Below, piece after piece: positions 1 to 7,155 of a stretch of DNA of 11,644 bases. The translations under genes were made by a program, and so were the position numbers. The notes under the pieces were generated by a model, which had not been told where the DNA came from, made no database searches, and was given only the letters and a program-made list of their open reading frames with translations. This DNA comes from Halobacteriales archaeon QH_10_67_13 (lineage in GTDB: Archaea > Halobacteriota > Halobacteria > Halobacteriales > Haloarculaceae). The stretch spans positions 1 through 11,644 of the forward strand of contig PXQL01000016.1 of assembly GCA_003021335.1 (NCBI GenBank), written 5' to 3'. Position 1 is the stretch's first letter. Every line of letters begins with the position of its first letter.

Positions 1-1421
1 CGGAGACCCGCCTCGAGGACGCCCGCGACAGGGAGACCGACGCCGCCGAACAGGTCCGTGGGACCGCCGCCGACATCGAGACCCGGGAGACGGAGATCGA
101 GGAGACACGGGCCCGCATCGACCGACTTCAGAACGACCTCGCGGAGCTCGCCGAGGATCGTGACGCGGTCGCCGCGGAGATGGACGAGCTCGAAACAGCG
201 ATCGCGGAACAGAACGAGCGCATCGCCGAGATCGAGGCCGACATCGACGACACCGAGGCGGAGGTCGAGGACTCGGCGTTACCGGAGCTGACCGCCACCG
301 CCGAGGGGCTCCGCGAGGAGATCGACGACCTGGAGGACCGTCGAGACGGGTTCGACGGCGAGATACGCGAGCTGGAGCTCGAACGCGAGTACGCCGAGGA
401 GGCGATCGAGGATCTCGACGCCGAGATCCGGGCGGCGGAGGAGACGAAACGCGACGCCGAAACCCGTATCGAGGGGTTCGAGGCCGAGATCGCGGACCGC
501 GAGGCGGCTCTCGAGGAAAAGCAGGCGGCCGTCGCCGAGCTGGAGTCGGAGCTGGTCGAACTGAAAGAAAGCCGTGACGCGTTGCGCGCGGACGTTCAGG
601 AGGCACAGAAGCGGCGCAACGAGGCCCGCGAGCGGGTCAAACAGGTCGAAAGCGAGCTCGCCGACCACAGAGACGAGCGGGACCGCCTGGAGTGGGAGAT
701 CGCGGAGCTGGAGTCCGAGGTCGGCGAGTACGACCCCGAGGAGATCCCGGATCACGAGACCGTCGAGCGGGAGATCGACCGCCTGGAGGGCGAGATGTCG
801 GAGCTGGAGCCGGTGAACATGCTCGCGATCGAGGAGTACGACAGCGTGGAGGCGGAGCTGTCGGAGCTGCGCGAACAGCGCGAGACGCTCGTCGAGGAGG
901 CGGACGGGATCCGCGAGCGCATCGAGACATACGAGGACCGCAAGCGGGCGACGTTCATGGACGCCTACGAGGCGATCGACGAGCGGTTTCGGTCGGTGTT
1001 CGAGCGACTCTCGAACGGGACCGGCCGGCTCCACCTCGAAGACGAGGACGACCCGTTCGACGGCGGGTTGACGATGAAAGCCCAGCCCGGCGACAAGCCG
1101 ATCCAGCGGCTCGACGCGATGAGCGGCGGGGAGAAGTCGCTGACGGCGCTCGCGTTTATATTCGCGATCCAGCGACACAGCCCCGCACCGTTTTACGCCC
1201 TCGACGAGGTGGACGCGTTTCTGGACGCCGCAAACGCCGACCTGGTCGGCGAGCTGGTCGACGAGCTCTCCGAGAACGCCCAGTTCGTCGTCGTGTCCCA
1301 CCGGTCGGCGATGCTCGACCGGGCCGAGCGCGCGATCGGCGTCATGATGCAAGACGACAACGTCTCGGCCGTGACCGGGATCGACCTCTCCGGCGACGCG
1401 GAGGTACCCGCCGATGACTGA
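1..1421 (+). CDS. smc: Chromosome segregation protein SMC, C-terminal part (5' end outside window)
   Basis: The reading frame is already open at the left edge (first whole codon at base 3) and gives 472 residues before TGA at 1419-1421. Roughly the first 260 residues are highly charged heptad-like coiled coil rich in Glu, Arg and Ala, the return arm of an SMC protein; the hinge and N-terminal Walker A half lie upstream of the window. The C-terminal ATPase head follows. It includes EPVNMLAIEEY, FERLSNGTGRLHLED, the ABC signature AMSGGEKSLTALAF (near base 1119), Walker B and D-loop FYALDEVDAFLDAANAD (near 1191-1235) and the switch VVVSHR. Family knowledge: SMC dimers with the kleisin ScpA organise and segregate chromosomes using ATP. 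scpA follows 53 bases downstream, which supports the call. The head shows no missing motif. Confidence 0.96.
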   Translation, partial: ETRLEDARDRETDAAEQVRGTAADIETRETEIEETRARIDRLQNDLAELAEDRDAVAAEMDELETAIAEQNERIAEIEADIDDTEAEVEDSALPELTATAEGLREEIDDLEDRRDGFDGEIRELELEREYAEEAIEDLDAEIRAAEETKRDAETRIEGFEAEIADREAALEEKQAAVAELESELVELKESRDALRADVQEAQKRRNEARERVKQVESELADHRDERDRLEWEIAELESEVGEYDPEEIPDHETVEREIDRLEGEMSELEPVNMLAIEEYDSVEAELSELREQRETLVEEADGIRERIETYEDRKRATFMDAYEAIDERFRSVFERLSNGTGRLHLEDEDDPFDGGLTMKAQPGDKPIQRLDAMSGGEKSLTALAFIFAIQRHSPAPFYALDEVDAFLDAANADLVGELVDELSENAQFVVVSHRSAMLDRAERAIGVMMQDDNVSAVTGIDLSGDAEVPADD

Positions 1422-1474
1422 CCCCCGTCGGCCCGGTCGGGGGCGACACGCATACGACCCGGCGGTGATCGCCC

Positions 1475-2377
1475 GTGGGTGACGAGGAGGTTCCGCTCGA
1501 CCTCACCGGTCACGAGAACCGGGAGCCGCCGTCGGAGCCCGAGCACACGGCCGGCGACCGGTCGGAGACGGAGGGGGAGGGCGACGACGGGACCGACGTC
1601 GAGCCGGTCGAGGTGCTCGTCCAGCTCGCCGAGGACGGCGAGATCGATCCGTGGGACATCGACATCGTGGCGGTGACGGACAAGTTTCTGACCCGACTGG
1701 ACGAGGCGGATCTCCGGGCCGGGGGTCGGGCGTTATTTTACGCGAGTGTGTTGCTCCGGATGAAAGGCGACACCATGCTCACCGACGCGGGGTCCGAGCC
1801 CGATCCCGAGCCCGAACCCTGGGAGCAGGCGCTCCCGGGCGGTGAACCCGTCGCGGACGGCCCCGGCGATCCGTTTGCGCCGCTCGAACACGAGATGGAC
1901 CGGCGGCTGGACCGCAAGCGGGCCCGCGGGATGCCACGGACACTCGACGAACTCGTTCGGGATCTCCGCGAGGCCGAGCGGGGCACCTGGTGGAAAAAGT
2001 CGCGGGAGTACAACACCAGCGACACCGACCGGGGCGATCGGGGGACCCGGGAGCTCGACTACCGCGCGACCGACGAGCTCCGGCTGGACGACGAGCCGAC
2101 CGCGGCCGACGTGACCGAGCGCACCCACGACGAGGACATGGAGCAGCTCGTCGAGGACGTCGCGGGGGCGCTGCGCGAGCGGTACGAGCAGGGTCGGGCG
2201 GAGGTGCTGTTCCGGGAGGTCGAGACGGCCGCCGGTTCGCGGGTCGAGACGTTTCTGGGTCTGTTGTTCCTGGCCAACCGTGGCGAGGTCCGACTCCGCC
2301 AGGACGACCTGTTCGGCGATCTCTGGGTACAGGACCCCGCCGCCGTCTCGGCCCCCGACGAGATCGTCGCCGACTGA
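1475..2377 (+). CDS. scpA: Segregation and condensation protein A (kleisin subunit of SMC complex)
   Basis: This 300-residue protein starts at GTG 1475; its N-terminus, EEVPLDLTGHENREPP, resembles haloarchaeal ScpA N-termini as I remember them. An acidic low-complexity linker covers about residues 14-43. The ScpA core begins at residue 44 with VEVLVQLAEDGEIDPWDIDI and continues to ALFYASVLLRMKGD at about 86-99. A variable acidic middle follows, then a C-terminal winged helix (about 240-290) with VLFREVETAAGSRVETFLGLLFL and EVRLRQDDLFGDLWVQ. Family knowledge: the N-terminal region binds the SMC neck and the winged helix binds the other SMC head, closing the ring. It sits directly after smc on the same strand, so co-transcription is likely. 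ScpB is not in this window. An alternative in-frame upstream start was not found. Confidence 0.93.
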   Translation: MGDEEVPLDLTGHENREPPSEPEHTAGDRSETEGEGDDGTDVEPVEVLVQLAEDGEIDPWDIDIVAVTDKFLTRLDEADLRAGGRALFYASVLLRMKGDTMLTDAGSEPDPEPEPWEQALPGGEPVADGPGDPFAPLEHEMDRRLDRKRARGMPRTLDELVRDLREAERGTWWKKSREYNTSDTDRGDRGTRELDYRATDELRLDDEPTAADVTERTHDEDMEQLVEDVAGALRERYEQGRAEVLFREVETAAGSRVETFLGLLFLANRGEVRLRQDDLFGDLWVQDPAAVSAPDEIVAD

Positions 2378-2406
2378 CAGCCCGCGGCCACGACGGCCCC
2401 CAACAC

Positions 2407-2607
2407 TCACACCCACTCGAACCCGCGTCTGTACGCGAGAACGTACGACACCACCACCACGAGCGGGAACAGCACGGCGGCGATCGCGAATAGGATGATC
2501 GGGTCCGGCGGGGAGAGCGCCGCGCTGATCGACGCCGTTGTCTGTGAGGATCGGCCGCTCGCGGCGGCCGGGCGGTTCGCGGCCGCGGCCGCCGGGTTCG
2601 CGTGCAC
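2407..2607 (-). CDS. Small single-pass membrane protein, function unknown
   Basis: This 66-residue ORF has a GTG start at 2605-2607 and a TGA at 2407-2409. The first 30 residues are Ala/Ser/Pro-rich and of low complexity. The C-terminal half carries one clear transmembrane helix at about residues 37-59 (PIILFAIAAVLFPLVVVVSYVLAY), ending in a basic then aromatic tail, RRGFEWV. I do not recognise a family. It lies 60 bases downstream of another tiny membrane protein on the same strand. The TAA of that gene is in this frame, so the reading frame cannot extend further upstream. No TATA-like element precedes its GTG, so it would be expressed from the upstream gene's promoter. It is convergent with scpA. 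The start codon is uncertain because the N-terminus looks poorly constrained. Confidence 0.5.
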   Translation of the reverse strand: MHANPAAAAANRPAAASGRSSQTTASISAALSPPDPIILFAIAAVLFPLVVVVSYVLAYRRGFEWV

Positions 2608-2627
2608 CGCCGCGGGCGCGCGGGCTG

Positions 2628-2646
2628 GCCTCCCGACTCGGGAGGC
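2628..2646. repeat. 9-bp perfect inverted repeat
   Basis: The bases GCCTCCCGA / TCGGGAGGC form 9-bp complementary arms around a single base (2637). The repeat sits in the 60-base gap between the two tiny membrane-protein genes on the minus strand. A one-base loop cannot fold as such, so an RNA hairpin would open the innermost pairs to leave a loop of 3-5 bases. No U-run follows on either strand, so this is not a classical terminator. It could be an RNA processing or attenuation element, a protein site, or chance in GC-rich DNA. Confidence 0.4.
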
Positions 2647-2667
2647 GATCGAGGCGGCCCGGGAGGA

Positions 2668-2838
2668 TTACTCGCCGGCGAAGTAGCTCGTGAAAAAGCC
2701 CGAGAGGAACGCCGAGACCGCCACCGCGAGGGTTAACTCTCCCAGGTCGTAGGTGTCGTTGTCGGCCATCGCGACTGTGGCGCCGACGCTGATCGCGACC
2801 GAGACGATACCGTTGAGCAGGTGTTTGCCAAAGCCCAT
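2668..2838 (-). CDS. Small two-helix membrane protein, function unknown
   Basis: This 56-residue ORF runs from ATG (2836-2838) to TAA (2668-2670). It begins MGFGKHLLNGIVSVAISVGA and ends FLSGFFTSYFAGE. Two hydrophobic stretches, about residues 8-24 and 34-53, are separated by a polar turn (ADNDTYDLGE), predicting a helical hairpin in the membrane. A TATA-like TATAGA lies 23-28 bases before the ATG, matching a leaderless haloarchaeal promoter, and the codon usage fits the neighbours. No catalytic motif is visible and I do not recognise the family. The clean start, promoter and hydrophobic pattern make a real gene likely despite its size. It lies between mscS (48 bases upstream on the same strand) and the 66-residue membrane protein, and may be co-transcribed with the latter. 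Confidence 0.7.
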   Translation of the reverse strand: MGFGKHLLNGIVSVAISVGATVAMADNDTYDLGELTLAVAVSAFLSGFFTSYFAGE

Positions 2839-2860
2839 ACCGTTTGTTGGGCGCCGGCCG

Positions 2861-2866
2861 TCTATA
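2861..2866 (-). promoter_or_regulatory. TATA-like element of the 56-residue membrane protein gene
   Basis: TATAGA on the minus strand lies 23-28 bases before the ATG at 2838, with purine-rich sequence just upstream as in an archaeal BRE. The spacing fits a leaderless transcript starting at or beside the ATG. It lies between the mscS stop and this gene. Confidence 0.5.
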
Positions 2867-2886
2867 CGGTTTCGTCGTCTCGACGG

Positions 2887-3780
2887 TCAGTTGTTGGTCG
2901 GCTCGACGACGCCCTCGGCGTTCGCGAGCTCGAGGCCGCCCCCGATCGTGCGGTTCGGGTAGGGGATGTCGATGCCGGCCGCGTCGAACCGCTCTTTGAC
3001 TGCCTGGACGTACTCGCTTCGCACCCGCAACAGGGCCGCCCGGCTCGGGTCGCCGATCCAGACCCGCGACTGCAGGCCCACCGAGGAGTCTCCCAGCTCG
3101 ACCAGCCGGACCGTCGGGCCCGGGTCCGTGAGGATGGTCTCGTGTGCCTCGGCCTCCTCGACGATGATCTCCGTGGCCGCGTCGATGTCGTCGTCGTACC
3201 CGATCCCGAACACGAACTTCAGGCGGAGCTGCTCCGCGTCGACCGGGTTCTTGATCGTCCCGCCCATCAGCTCTCCGTTCGGGACGGTCAACAGCTCGTT
3301 GTCGAACGTTCGGACGCGGGTGACCCGGAGGCTGATGTCCTCGACAACCCCCGCGTTGTCGTTCCACTCGATCCAGTCGCCGATTCGGAACGGCCGGTCG
3401 GTGAAAATGAAGATGCCGGCAACGAAATTCCGGATGACGTCTTGCAGCGCGAAGCCGATCGCCAGCGTCGCCGCGGCCCCGACCGTCGCGAGCGCCTGCA
3501 GGAAGCTACCGAACCCGGCGAGCCCGAATGCGACGGTCACCGCCAGAAAGACCACGCCGAAGTTGACCAGCTTCCGGAGCGGACGCCTGGCGTGCTCGTC
3601 CAGACCGCGGGCGCCAAGCGCGCGGCCGAGCAGCGCCCCGACGACGGCCCGACCGACCAGGTACACGGCGAGAAAGCTCGCAACGAATATCGCCAGGTCC
3701 GCGACCACGTTCGCGTACGGCACGCTCGCCGAGTCGAGAGTCTCGGCGACCGGGCCCGTCTGTAACGCCGTTGGACTCAT
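2887..3780 (-). CDS. MscS-family small-conductance mechanosensitive channel
   Basis: This 297-residue integral membrane protein starts at ATG 3780. Hydrophobic helices lie at about residues 24-46, 69-90 and 93-126. The last carries the Ala/Gly-rich pore-lining TM3 pattern (ATVGAAATLAIGFALQDVIRNFVAG), the hallmark of MscS. The beta domain follows with FTDRPFRIGDWIE and TVPNGELMGGTIKN (about 126-180), then an alpha/beta C-terminal region. Family knowledge: these channels open under membrane tension and release solutes on hypo-osmotic shock, which is relevant to a halophile that may face dilution. Its ATG overlaps the yhbY stop codon as ATGA, so the two are translationally coupled and share the promoter before yhbY. 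Ion selectivity and substrate cannot be read from sequence. Confidence 0.92.
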   Translation of the reverse strand: MSPTALQTGPVAETLDSASVPYANVVADLAIFVASFLAVYLVGRAVVGALLGRALGARGLDEHARRPLRKLVNFGVVFLAVTVAFGLAGFGSFLQALATVGAAATLAIGFALQDVIRNFVAGIFIFTDRPFRIGDWIEWNDNAGVVEDISLRVTRVRTFDNELLTVPNGELMGGTIKNPVDAEQLRLKFVFGIGYDDDIDAATEIIVEEAEAHETILTDPGPTVRLVELGDSSVGLQSRVWIGDPSRAALLRVRSEYVQAVKERFDAAGIDIPYPNRTIGGGLELANAEGVVEPTNN

Positions 3781-4019
3781 CGTTCGAAGACGGCCGTGTG
3801 CCCGCGGGTCTCGACGACGGTGGCGCCGACCCGCTCGGCCAAGTCCGCGGCCAGCGCCTCGGCGTCGGTGCCCCCGCGAGCCGCCCTGAGGAACTTCGCT
3901 TTCACGAGATCGCGACGCGACAGCTGCTCGGTGAGTTCGTCGGTGACGGCCTCGATCCCGCGCTTTCCGACCCAGACGGTCACGTCCAAGTCATGAAGAT
4001 CTCCGCTCGATCGGCTCAT
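3777..4019 (-). CDS. YhbY/CRM-domain RNA-binding protein
   Basis: This 80-residue protein runs from ATG 4019 to TGA 3777-3779 and is essentially one CRM domain. It has the beta strand and turn VTVWVGKRGIEAVTDEL (about 13-29, with the conserved G-K-x-G loop), the central DLVKAKFLRAA (37-47) and the terminal strand ATVVETRGHTAVFER. Family knowledge: YhbY-like proteins bind structured RNA, and the bacterial member associates with pre-50S ribosomes. In archaea a role in rRNA or tRNA maturation is inferred. It lies just after rnp4, another RNA-processing gene, and overlaps mscS by ATGA. A strong TATA-like TTTTAA 25-30 bases before the ATG indicates its own leaderless promoter. Confidence 0.9.
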   Translation of the reverse strand: MSRSSGDLHDLDVTVWVGKRGIEAVTDELTEQLSRRDLVKAKFLRAARGGTDAEALAADLAERVGATVVETRGHTAVFER

Positions 4020-4043
4020 ACCGAGACTTGTGCCGGCGCCGGG

Positions 4044-4049
4044 TTAAAA
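4044..4049 (-). promoter_or_regulatory. TATA-like element of yhbY-mscS
   Basis: TTTTAA on the minus strand lies 25-30 bases before the yhbY ATG (4019), in the 63-base gap after rnp4. The match and spacing are close to the haloarchaeal leaderless promoter consensus. mscS is probably transcribed from it too because its ATG overlaps the yhbY stop. A 10-base palindrome, CCGGCGCCGG, lies between the element and the start. Confidence 0.6.
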
Positions 4050-4082
4050 CTGCCTCATCGGGCCGGAGCGGCGGACTCGCGG

Positions 4083-4358
4083 CTACTCGTAGGGGTACCG
4101 GGCGTGCTCGCCGCAGTCGCAGGTGATCACGACGTGGCCGTTCTGCAGACGGACGCGGGCGTTCTCGCCGGGTCGGAGGTACGCGTCACACCGGTCGCAG
4201 GTGAACCGGACGAAGGCCCTGGGCAGCCCGAGTCGGTTGCGCTCGGCGATCCGGCGGGCCCGCCTGACGTACCGCCGGGCCCGCTCGTCGCGGCGGGCCG
4301 CGGCTGCCTCGCGGGCGAGTTCGTGGAGTCGGTCGATGCGCTCTGCGGCGACGCTCAC
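4083..4358 (-). CDS. rnp4: Ribonuclease P protein component 4 (Rpp21/Rpr2 family)
   Basis: This 91-residue basic protein starts at GTG 4358. The N-terminal half is helical and Arg/Ala-rich (ERIDRLHELAREAAAARRD, RARRYVRRARRIAERNRLGL). The C-terminal half is a zinc ribbon with Cys54-x2-Cys57 (FTCDRCDAYLRPG) and Cys80-x-Cys82 (VVITCDCGEHARYPY). Family knowledge: Rpp21 binds RNase P RNA with Rpp29 and helps cleave 5' leaders from pre-tRNA. The length and the RYPY ending are typical. The second cysteine pair reads CxC rather than the usual CxxC; I believe this is common in haloarchaea but cannot confirm it here. yhbY follows 63 bases downstream. A CTATAC TATA-like element lies 26-31 bases before the GTG. 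Confidence 0.93.
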   Translation of the reverse strand: MSVAAERIDRLHELAREAAAARRDERARRYVRRARRIAERNRLGLPRAFVRFTCDRCDAYLRPGENARVRLQNGHVVITCDCGEHARYPYE

Positions 4359-4383
4359 GCCGTCGAATGGTCGATCGGTCCGG

Positions 4384-4389
4384 GTATAG
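4384..4389 (-). promoter_or_regulatory. TATA-like element of rnp4
   Basis: CTATAC on the minus strand lies 26-31 bases before the GTG at 4358, within the 54-base gap after the S9 peptidase stop. The spacing fits leaderless transcription and supports the GTG start. Confidence 0.5.
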
Positions 4390-4412
4390 CTTGCGGGACG
4401 CGGCCGGTGGCG

Positions 4413-6236
4413 TCAGTCTGCGGTCTCGGCCCGGCCGACGGGAACCCGCCGGTCGAGGAAGTCCGCGAGGAGGCCGAACGCACGGATCTTCTGGTCGATG
4501 TCCGTCGAGCCGTGGCCCTCCGCGCCGAGTTCGTTGAGCTCGAAGTCCGCGCCGGCCTCGTAGCCGAGCTCCTCGAGGCGATCCCGGAACAGCCGGGCCT
4601 GCTCGATCGGCACCCGGCTGTCGTTGACCCCGTGGATGATACACAGCGGCGCCGCCAGGTTCTCGGCGTGGGTGACCGGTGAGCGCTCGCGGTACAGCTC
4701 GGCGTTGTCCTCGGGGTCTCCGAGGTACCGCTCCAGGGCCGTCTTGAAGTGTGGCATCGACTCCTCGTACAGGGCCCCGAGGTCGGTCATGCCGATCCAG
4801 GCGATCCCGGCGGCGTACAGCTCGGGGTACTGCAACAGCTGCATGTACGCCGAGTACCCGCCGTAGGAGCCTCCGAAGACCGCAATCCGGTCCTCGTCGA
4901 TCCACTCCGTCTCGGCCAGCCACTGGACCCCGGCGGCGATGTCGCCCTGTTCCGCGCCGCCCCAGTCGCCGTTGATCGCGTTTTTGAACTCCCGGCCGCG
5001 ACCGATCGAGCCACGGTAGTTGACCTCGAGGACGGTGTAGCCCCGCGTCGCGAGAAACTGCGCGTACAGGTCGAACTGCTGGCGGTCCTGGGCAGGCGGC
5101 CCGCCGTGGACCTTGACCACCGCCGGCGACGGGCGGCGCCCGGAGTCGTACACCAGCGCCTCGATCTCGAGTCCGTCGTGGGATTCGATTGCGTGATACG
5201 AGGCGTCGACGAAGCCGTCCGGATCGAGGTCGCCGTACTCCGGGGCGAGCAGCGTCCGGGTCTGGTCGGTCTCCACGTCGTAGGCGAGCAGCGTCGACCG
5301 GTCGGTCGGAGTCGTCTGCGTGACCAGCACCTCGGTCCCCGAGAGGAAGGCGTCGCCGTAGCCGGGGAAGGAGGCGACGCCTTCGGGCACGGCGAACTCG
5401 CGGGCGCTCCCGTCCGCGAGGTCGTAGACCACGGGGACGATCATACACTCCCGGGTCCGGGTCGCGAGGACGCCGCTCCCGTCGGGGAGGACCGCGACCG
5501 GCGACTCGACGTGTTCGGAGGCGGTGAGCCACCTGGCCTCGTCTGCCGCCAGGTCGTAGATCCCCACGCGGGGCTTGTCGGTCGCGTTGTCGCCGACCAG
5601 CAGCCGGTCGCCGTCGGGATGCCAGTCGGCGACGGTCGCCTCGGCGCCGGACTCGCCGATCGGGAGTCGCCGCGGGTCCGAGCCGTCGGCGGCCGCGACG
5701 TACACGTCCTGATTGTCGAGGTCGTCGGTCTCGTTTGCGGTGTAGGCGATCCGGTCGCCGTCGGGACCGTACCGGCCGGTCCGGACCGGCAGGCGGTACT
5801 CGGTGAGCTGGGTCGTCTCGCCGGTCGCGGGATCGTGGGCGTAGAGGTTGAGCTGCTGGCCGGCGTCGCTGACGAACAGCAGGCTGTCGTCCGGACCGAC
5901 GTCGGTCACGAGACACTGGCTGTCGTTCTCGACGACCGGCTCGACGGCGCCCTCGCGGTCGATCGCGAGGATGTCGTTTTGTTCGTCGCCGCCCGCGTCG
6001 CGGTGGAAGTACAGCCGGTCGCCGTCGGCGCTCCACCGGAACGGGTACCGGGCGTTGCGGGGCACGTCGCCGTCGCTGACCCGCGTCATCTCTCTGTCCT
6101 CGGGATCGAGCAGGTACAGCTCGTTGCGGCCCGTGCCGTCGTAGTACGCCGCGACCGCGTCGCCGCTGGGTGACGGCGTCGGGTGGTAGAAACTCGGGAG
6201 GCTCGCCAACTCTTCGAGCGGGTACTCTCCGGGCAT
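4413..6236 (-). CDS. S9 (prolyl oligopeptidase-type) serine peptidase / acylaminoacyl-peptidase-like hydrolase
   Basis: This 607-residue protein starts at ATG 6236 (MPGEYPLEELASLPSFYHPT). The frame stays open to 6629, but that extension runs into the MBL gene and lacks protein-like sequence. Residues about 20-340 form a beta-propeller with repeated TolB/WD-like blades (FRWSADGDRLYFHRD, YGPDGDRIAYTANE, WHPDGDRLLVG). Residues about 345-600 are an alpha/beta hydrolase: VVKVHGGPPAQ, then the nucleophile in GGSYGGYSAYM (Ser457), Asp539 in HGVNDSRVP and His575 in GAEGHGST. All three catalytic residues are present. Family knowledge: the propeller admits only short peptides, so it acts as an oligopeptidase or acylaminoacyl peptidase. 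No signal peptide is visible, so it is probably cytoplasmic. The MBL gene lies 64 bases upstream on the same strand. Confidence 0.93.
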   Translation of the reverse strand: MPGEYPLEELASLPSFYHPTPSPSGDAVAAYYDGTGRNELYLLDPEDREMTRVSDGDVPRNARYPFRWSADGDRLYFHRDAGGDEQNDILAIDREGAVEPVVENDSQCLVTDVGPDDSLLFVSDAGQQLNLYAHDPATGETTQLTEYRLPVRTGRYGPDGDRIAYTANETDDLDNQDVYVAAADGSDPRRLPIGESGAEATVADWHPDGDRLLVGDNATDKPRVGIYDLAADEARWLTASEHVESPVAVLPDGSGVLATRTRECMIVPVVYDLADGSAREFAVPEGVASFPGYGDAFLSGTEVLVTQTTPTDRSTLLAYDVETDQTRTLLAPEYGDLDPDGFVDASYHAIESHDGLEIEALVYDSGRRPSPAVVKVHGGPPAQDRQQFDLYAQFLATRGYTVLEVNYRGSIGRGREFKNAINGDWGGAEQGDIAAGVQWLAETEWIDEDRIAVFGGSYGGYSAYMQLLQYPELYAAGIAWIGMTDLGALYEESMPHFKTALERYLGDPEDNAELYRERSPVTHAENLAAPLCIIHGVNDSRVPIEQARLFRDRLEELGYEAGADFELNELGAEGHGSTDIDQKIRAFGLLADFLDRRVPVGRAETAD

Positions 6237-6300
6237 ACTCGGTAATGAGCGACGAGTGACTTCAAGCTTCGCCGAACCGCCTTCTGGCTCCGATCTGACA

Positions 6301-7155
6301 CTAGACGGCGAGTTCGAGCCCGTCGTGGGCGAAGGAAAGCGCCAGTTCCTCGTGACGGGCCGCGAGTCGCTCGTAGTCGTCGTAGCTGCGCCGGTACAGC
6401 TCTTCGAGCTCGGTGAGGACGACCCGGTCTGGCTCGACGGCGCGGATCTGCTCGAGCGACTCCGCGAAGGACAGCTCGTGGGCCAGGCTCGTCTCCTCGG
6501 CCCGCTCGGTGACAAGTAACTCGCCGGCGGGCGTCTCCCGGAAATACCCACACTCCTTGATCCACAGGTCAAGCGGCGGCAGCCGGTCAAGCGGGAGGTG
6601 TCTGTTCTCGTCCGGGGAGACGAGCGCAACGCTCTCCCCGTCTTCGAATAAAAAGGCAGAGACGTCGTCGGGCCCGTCGGGCTCGATCGGGGCTGCGAGG
6701 TGTGTCACCGAAAGGTCGCCCAACGTCAGCCGCTCGCCGTCCGCGAGCACGCGGGTGTCGGCCCAGGTCTCGGTCAGGTGGGCGAGCACCTCGTTTGCCT
6801 CGACGGCCAGCTCGCGGGTCCGCTCGCTCATCACGAGCGTCGGGACCTCGCCGACGAACGACTCCACGGGCGGGTCCTCGAGCCCGAAGGCCTGGAGCGC
6901 CCGCAGCCCGAGCGTGTGATCGGCGTGAAAGTGCGAGAGAAAGACGTACTCGACTTCGCCGATTTGCTGGCGGTTGAGCGTCTCCCAGACCAGCTCCGGG
7001 GCATCGATCAGGGCGCGCTCGTCGTGCAGGTAGATCGCGTTACCCCGCCGAGCGTAGGGGACGCCCTCGCGTCTGGCCTCGAGGCAGACCCGACAGTCAC
7101 AGGTCGGCAGCGGCGTCGGGGTGTTCCCGCCCGACCCGAGAACGGTGAACTTCAT
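6301..7155 (-). CDS. MBL-fold metallo-hydrolase, PhnP-like
   Basis: The start is taken as ATG 7155 (MKFTVLGSGGNTPTP), giving 284 residues, because family members begin with this first beta strand; a GTG 24 bases upstream is also in frame. After the strand comes the PhnP-type cysteine cluster TCDCRVCLEA (Cys19, Cys21, Cys24), then the metal motif SHFHADH (His75, His77, Asp79, His80) and VSPDE with a likely bridging Asp182. Where many relatives have LTH near the C-terminus, this reads LTELEEL (about 248). Family knowledge: the closest described relatives are phosphodiesterases such as PhnP, acting on cyclic ribose phosphates; the actual substrate is unknown. It is divergent from endA across an 85-base promoter region and upstream of the S9 peptidase on the same strand. 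Confidence 0.85.
   Translation of the reverse strand: MKFTVLGSGGNTPTPLPTCDCRVCLEARREGVPYARRGNAIYLHDERALIDAPELVWETLNRQQIGEVEYVFLSHFHADHTLGLRALQAFGLEDPPVESFVGEVPTLVMSERTRELAVEANEVLAHLTETWADTRVLADGERLTLGDLSVTHLAAPIEPDGPDDVSAFLFEDGESVALVSPDENRHLPLDRLPPLDLWIKECGYFRETPAGELLVTERAEETSLAHELSFAESLEQIRAVEPDRVVLTELEELYRRSYDDYERLAARHEELALSFAHDGLELAV

Noticed and set aside
279..1352. Long minus-strand open frame of 357 codons opposite smc
   Set aside because: It is a mirror of the SMC coding frame in high-GC DNA; its sequence is a low-complexity Leu/Arg/Val mix with no motif, while the plus strand encodes clear SMC motifs.
1733..3367. Minus-strand open frame of 544 codons over scpA and mscS
   Set aside because: It is Arg/Gly/Pro-rich with no recognisable domain and crosses two well-supported genes in another frame.
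4186..6036. Minus-strand open frame of 616 codons within the S9 peptidase
   Set aside because: It is a frame-shifted shadow, extremely Arg-rich and implausible for a haloarchaeal protein.
6237..6629. N-terminal extension of the S9 peptidase to 6629
   Set aside because: The extension overlaps the MBL gene, is Ser/Arg-rich nonsense, and the peptidase family sequence begins at ATG 6236.
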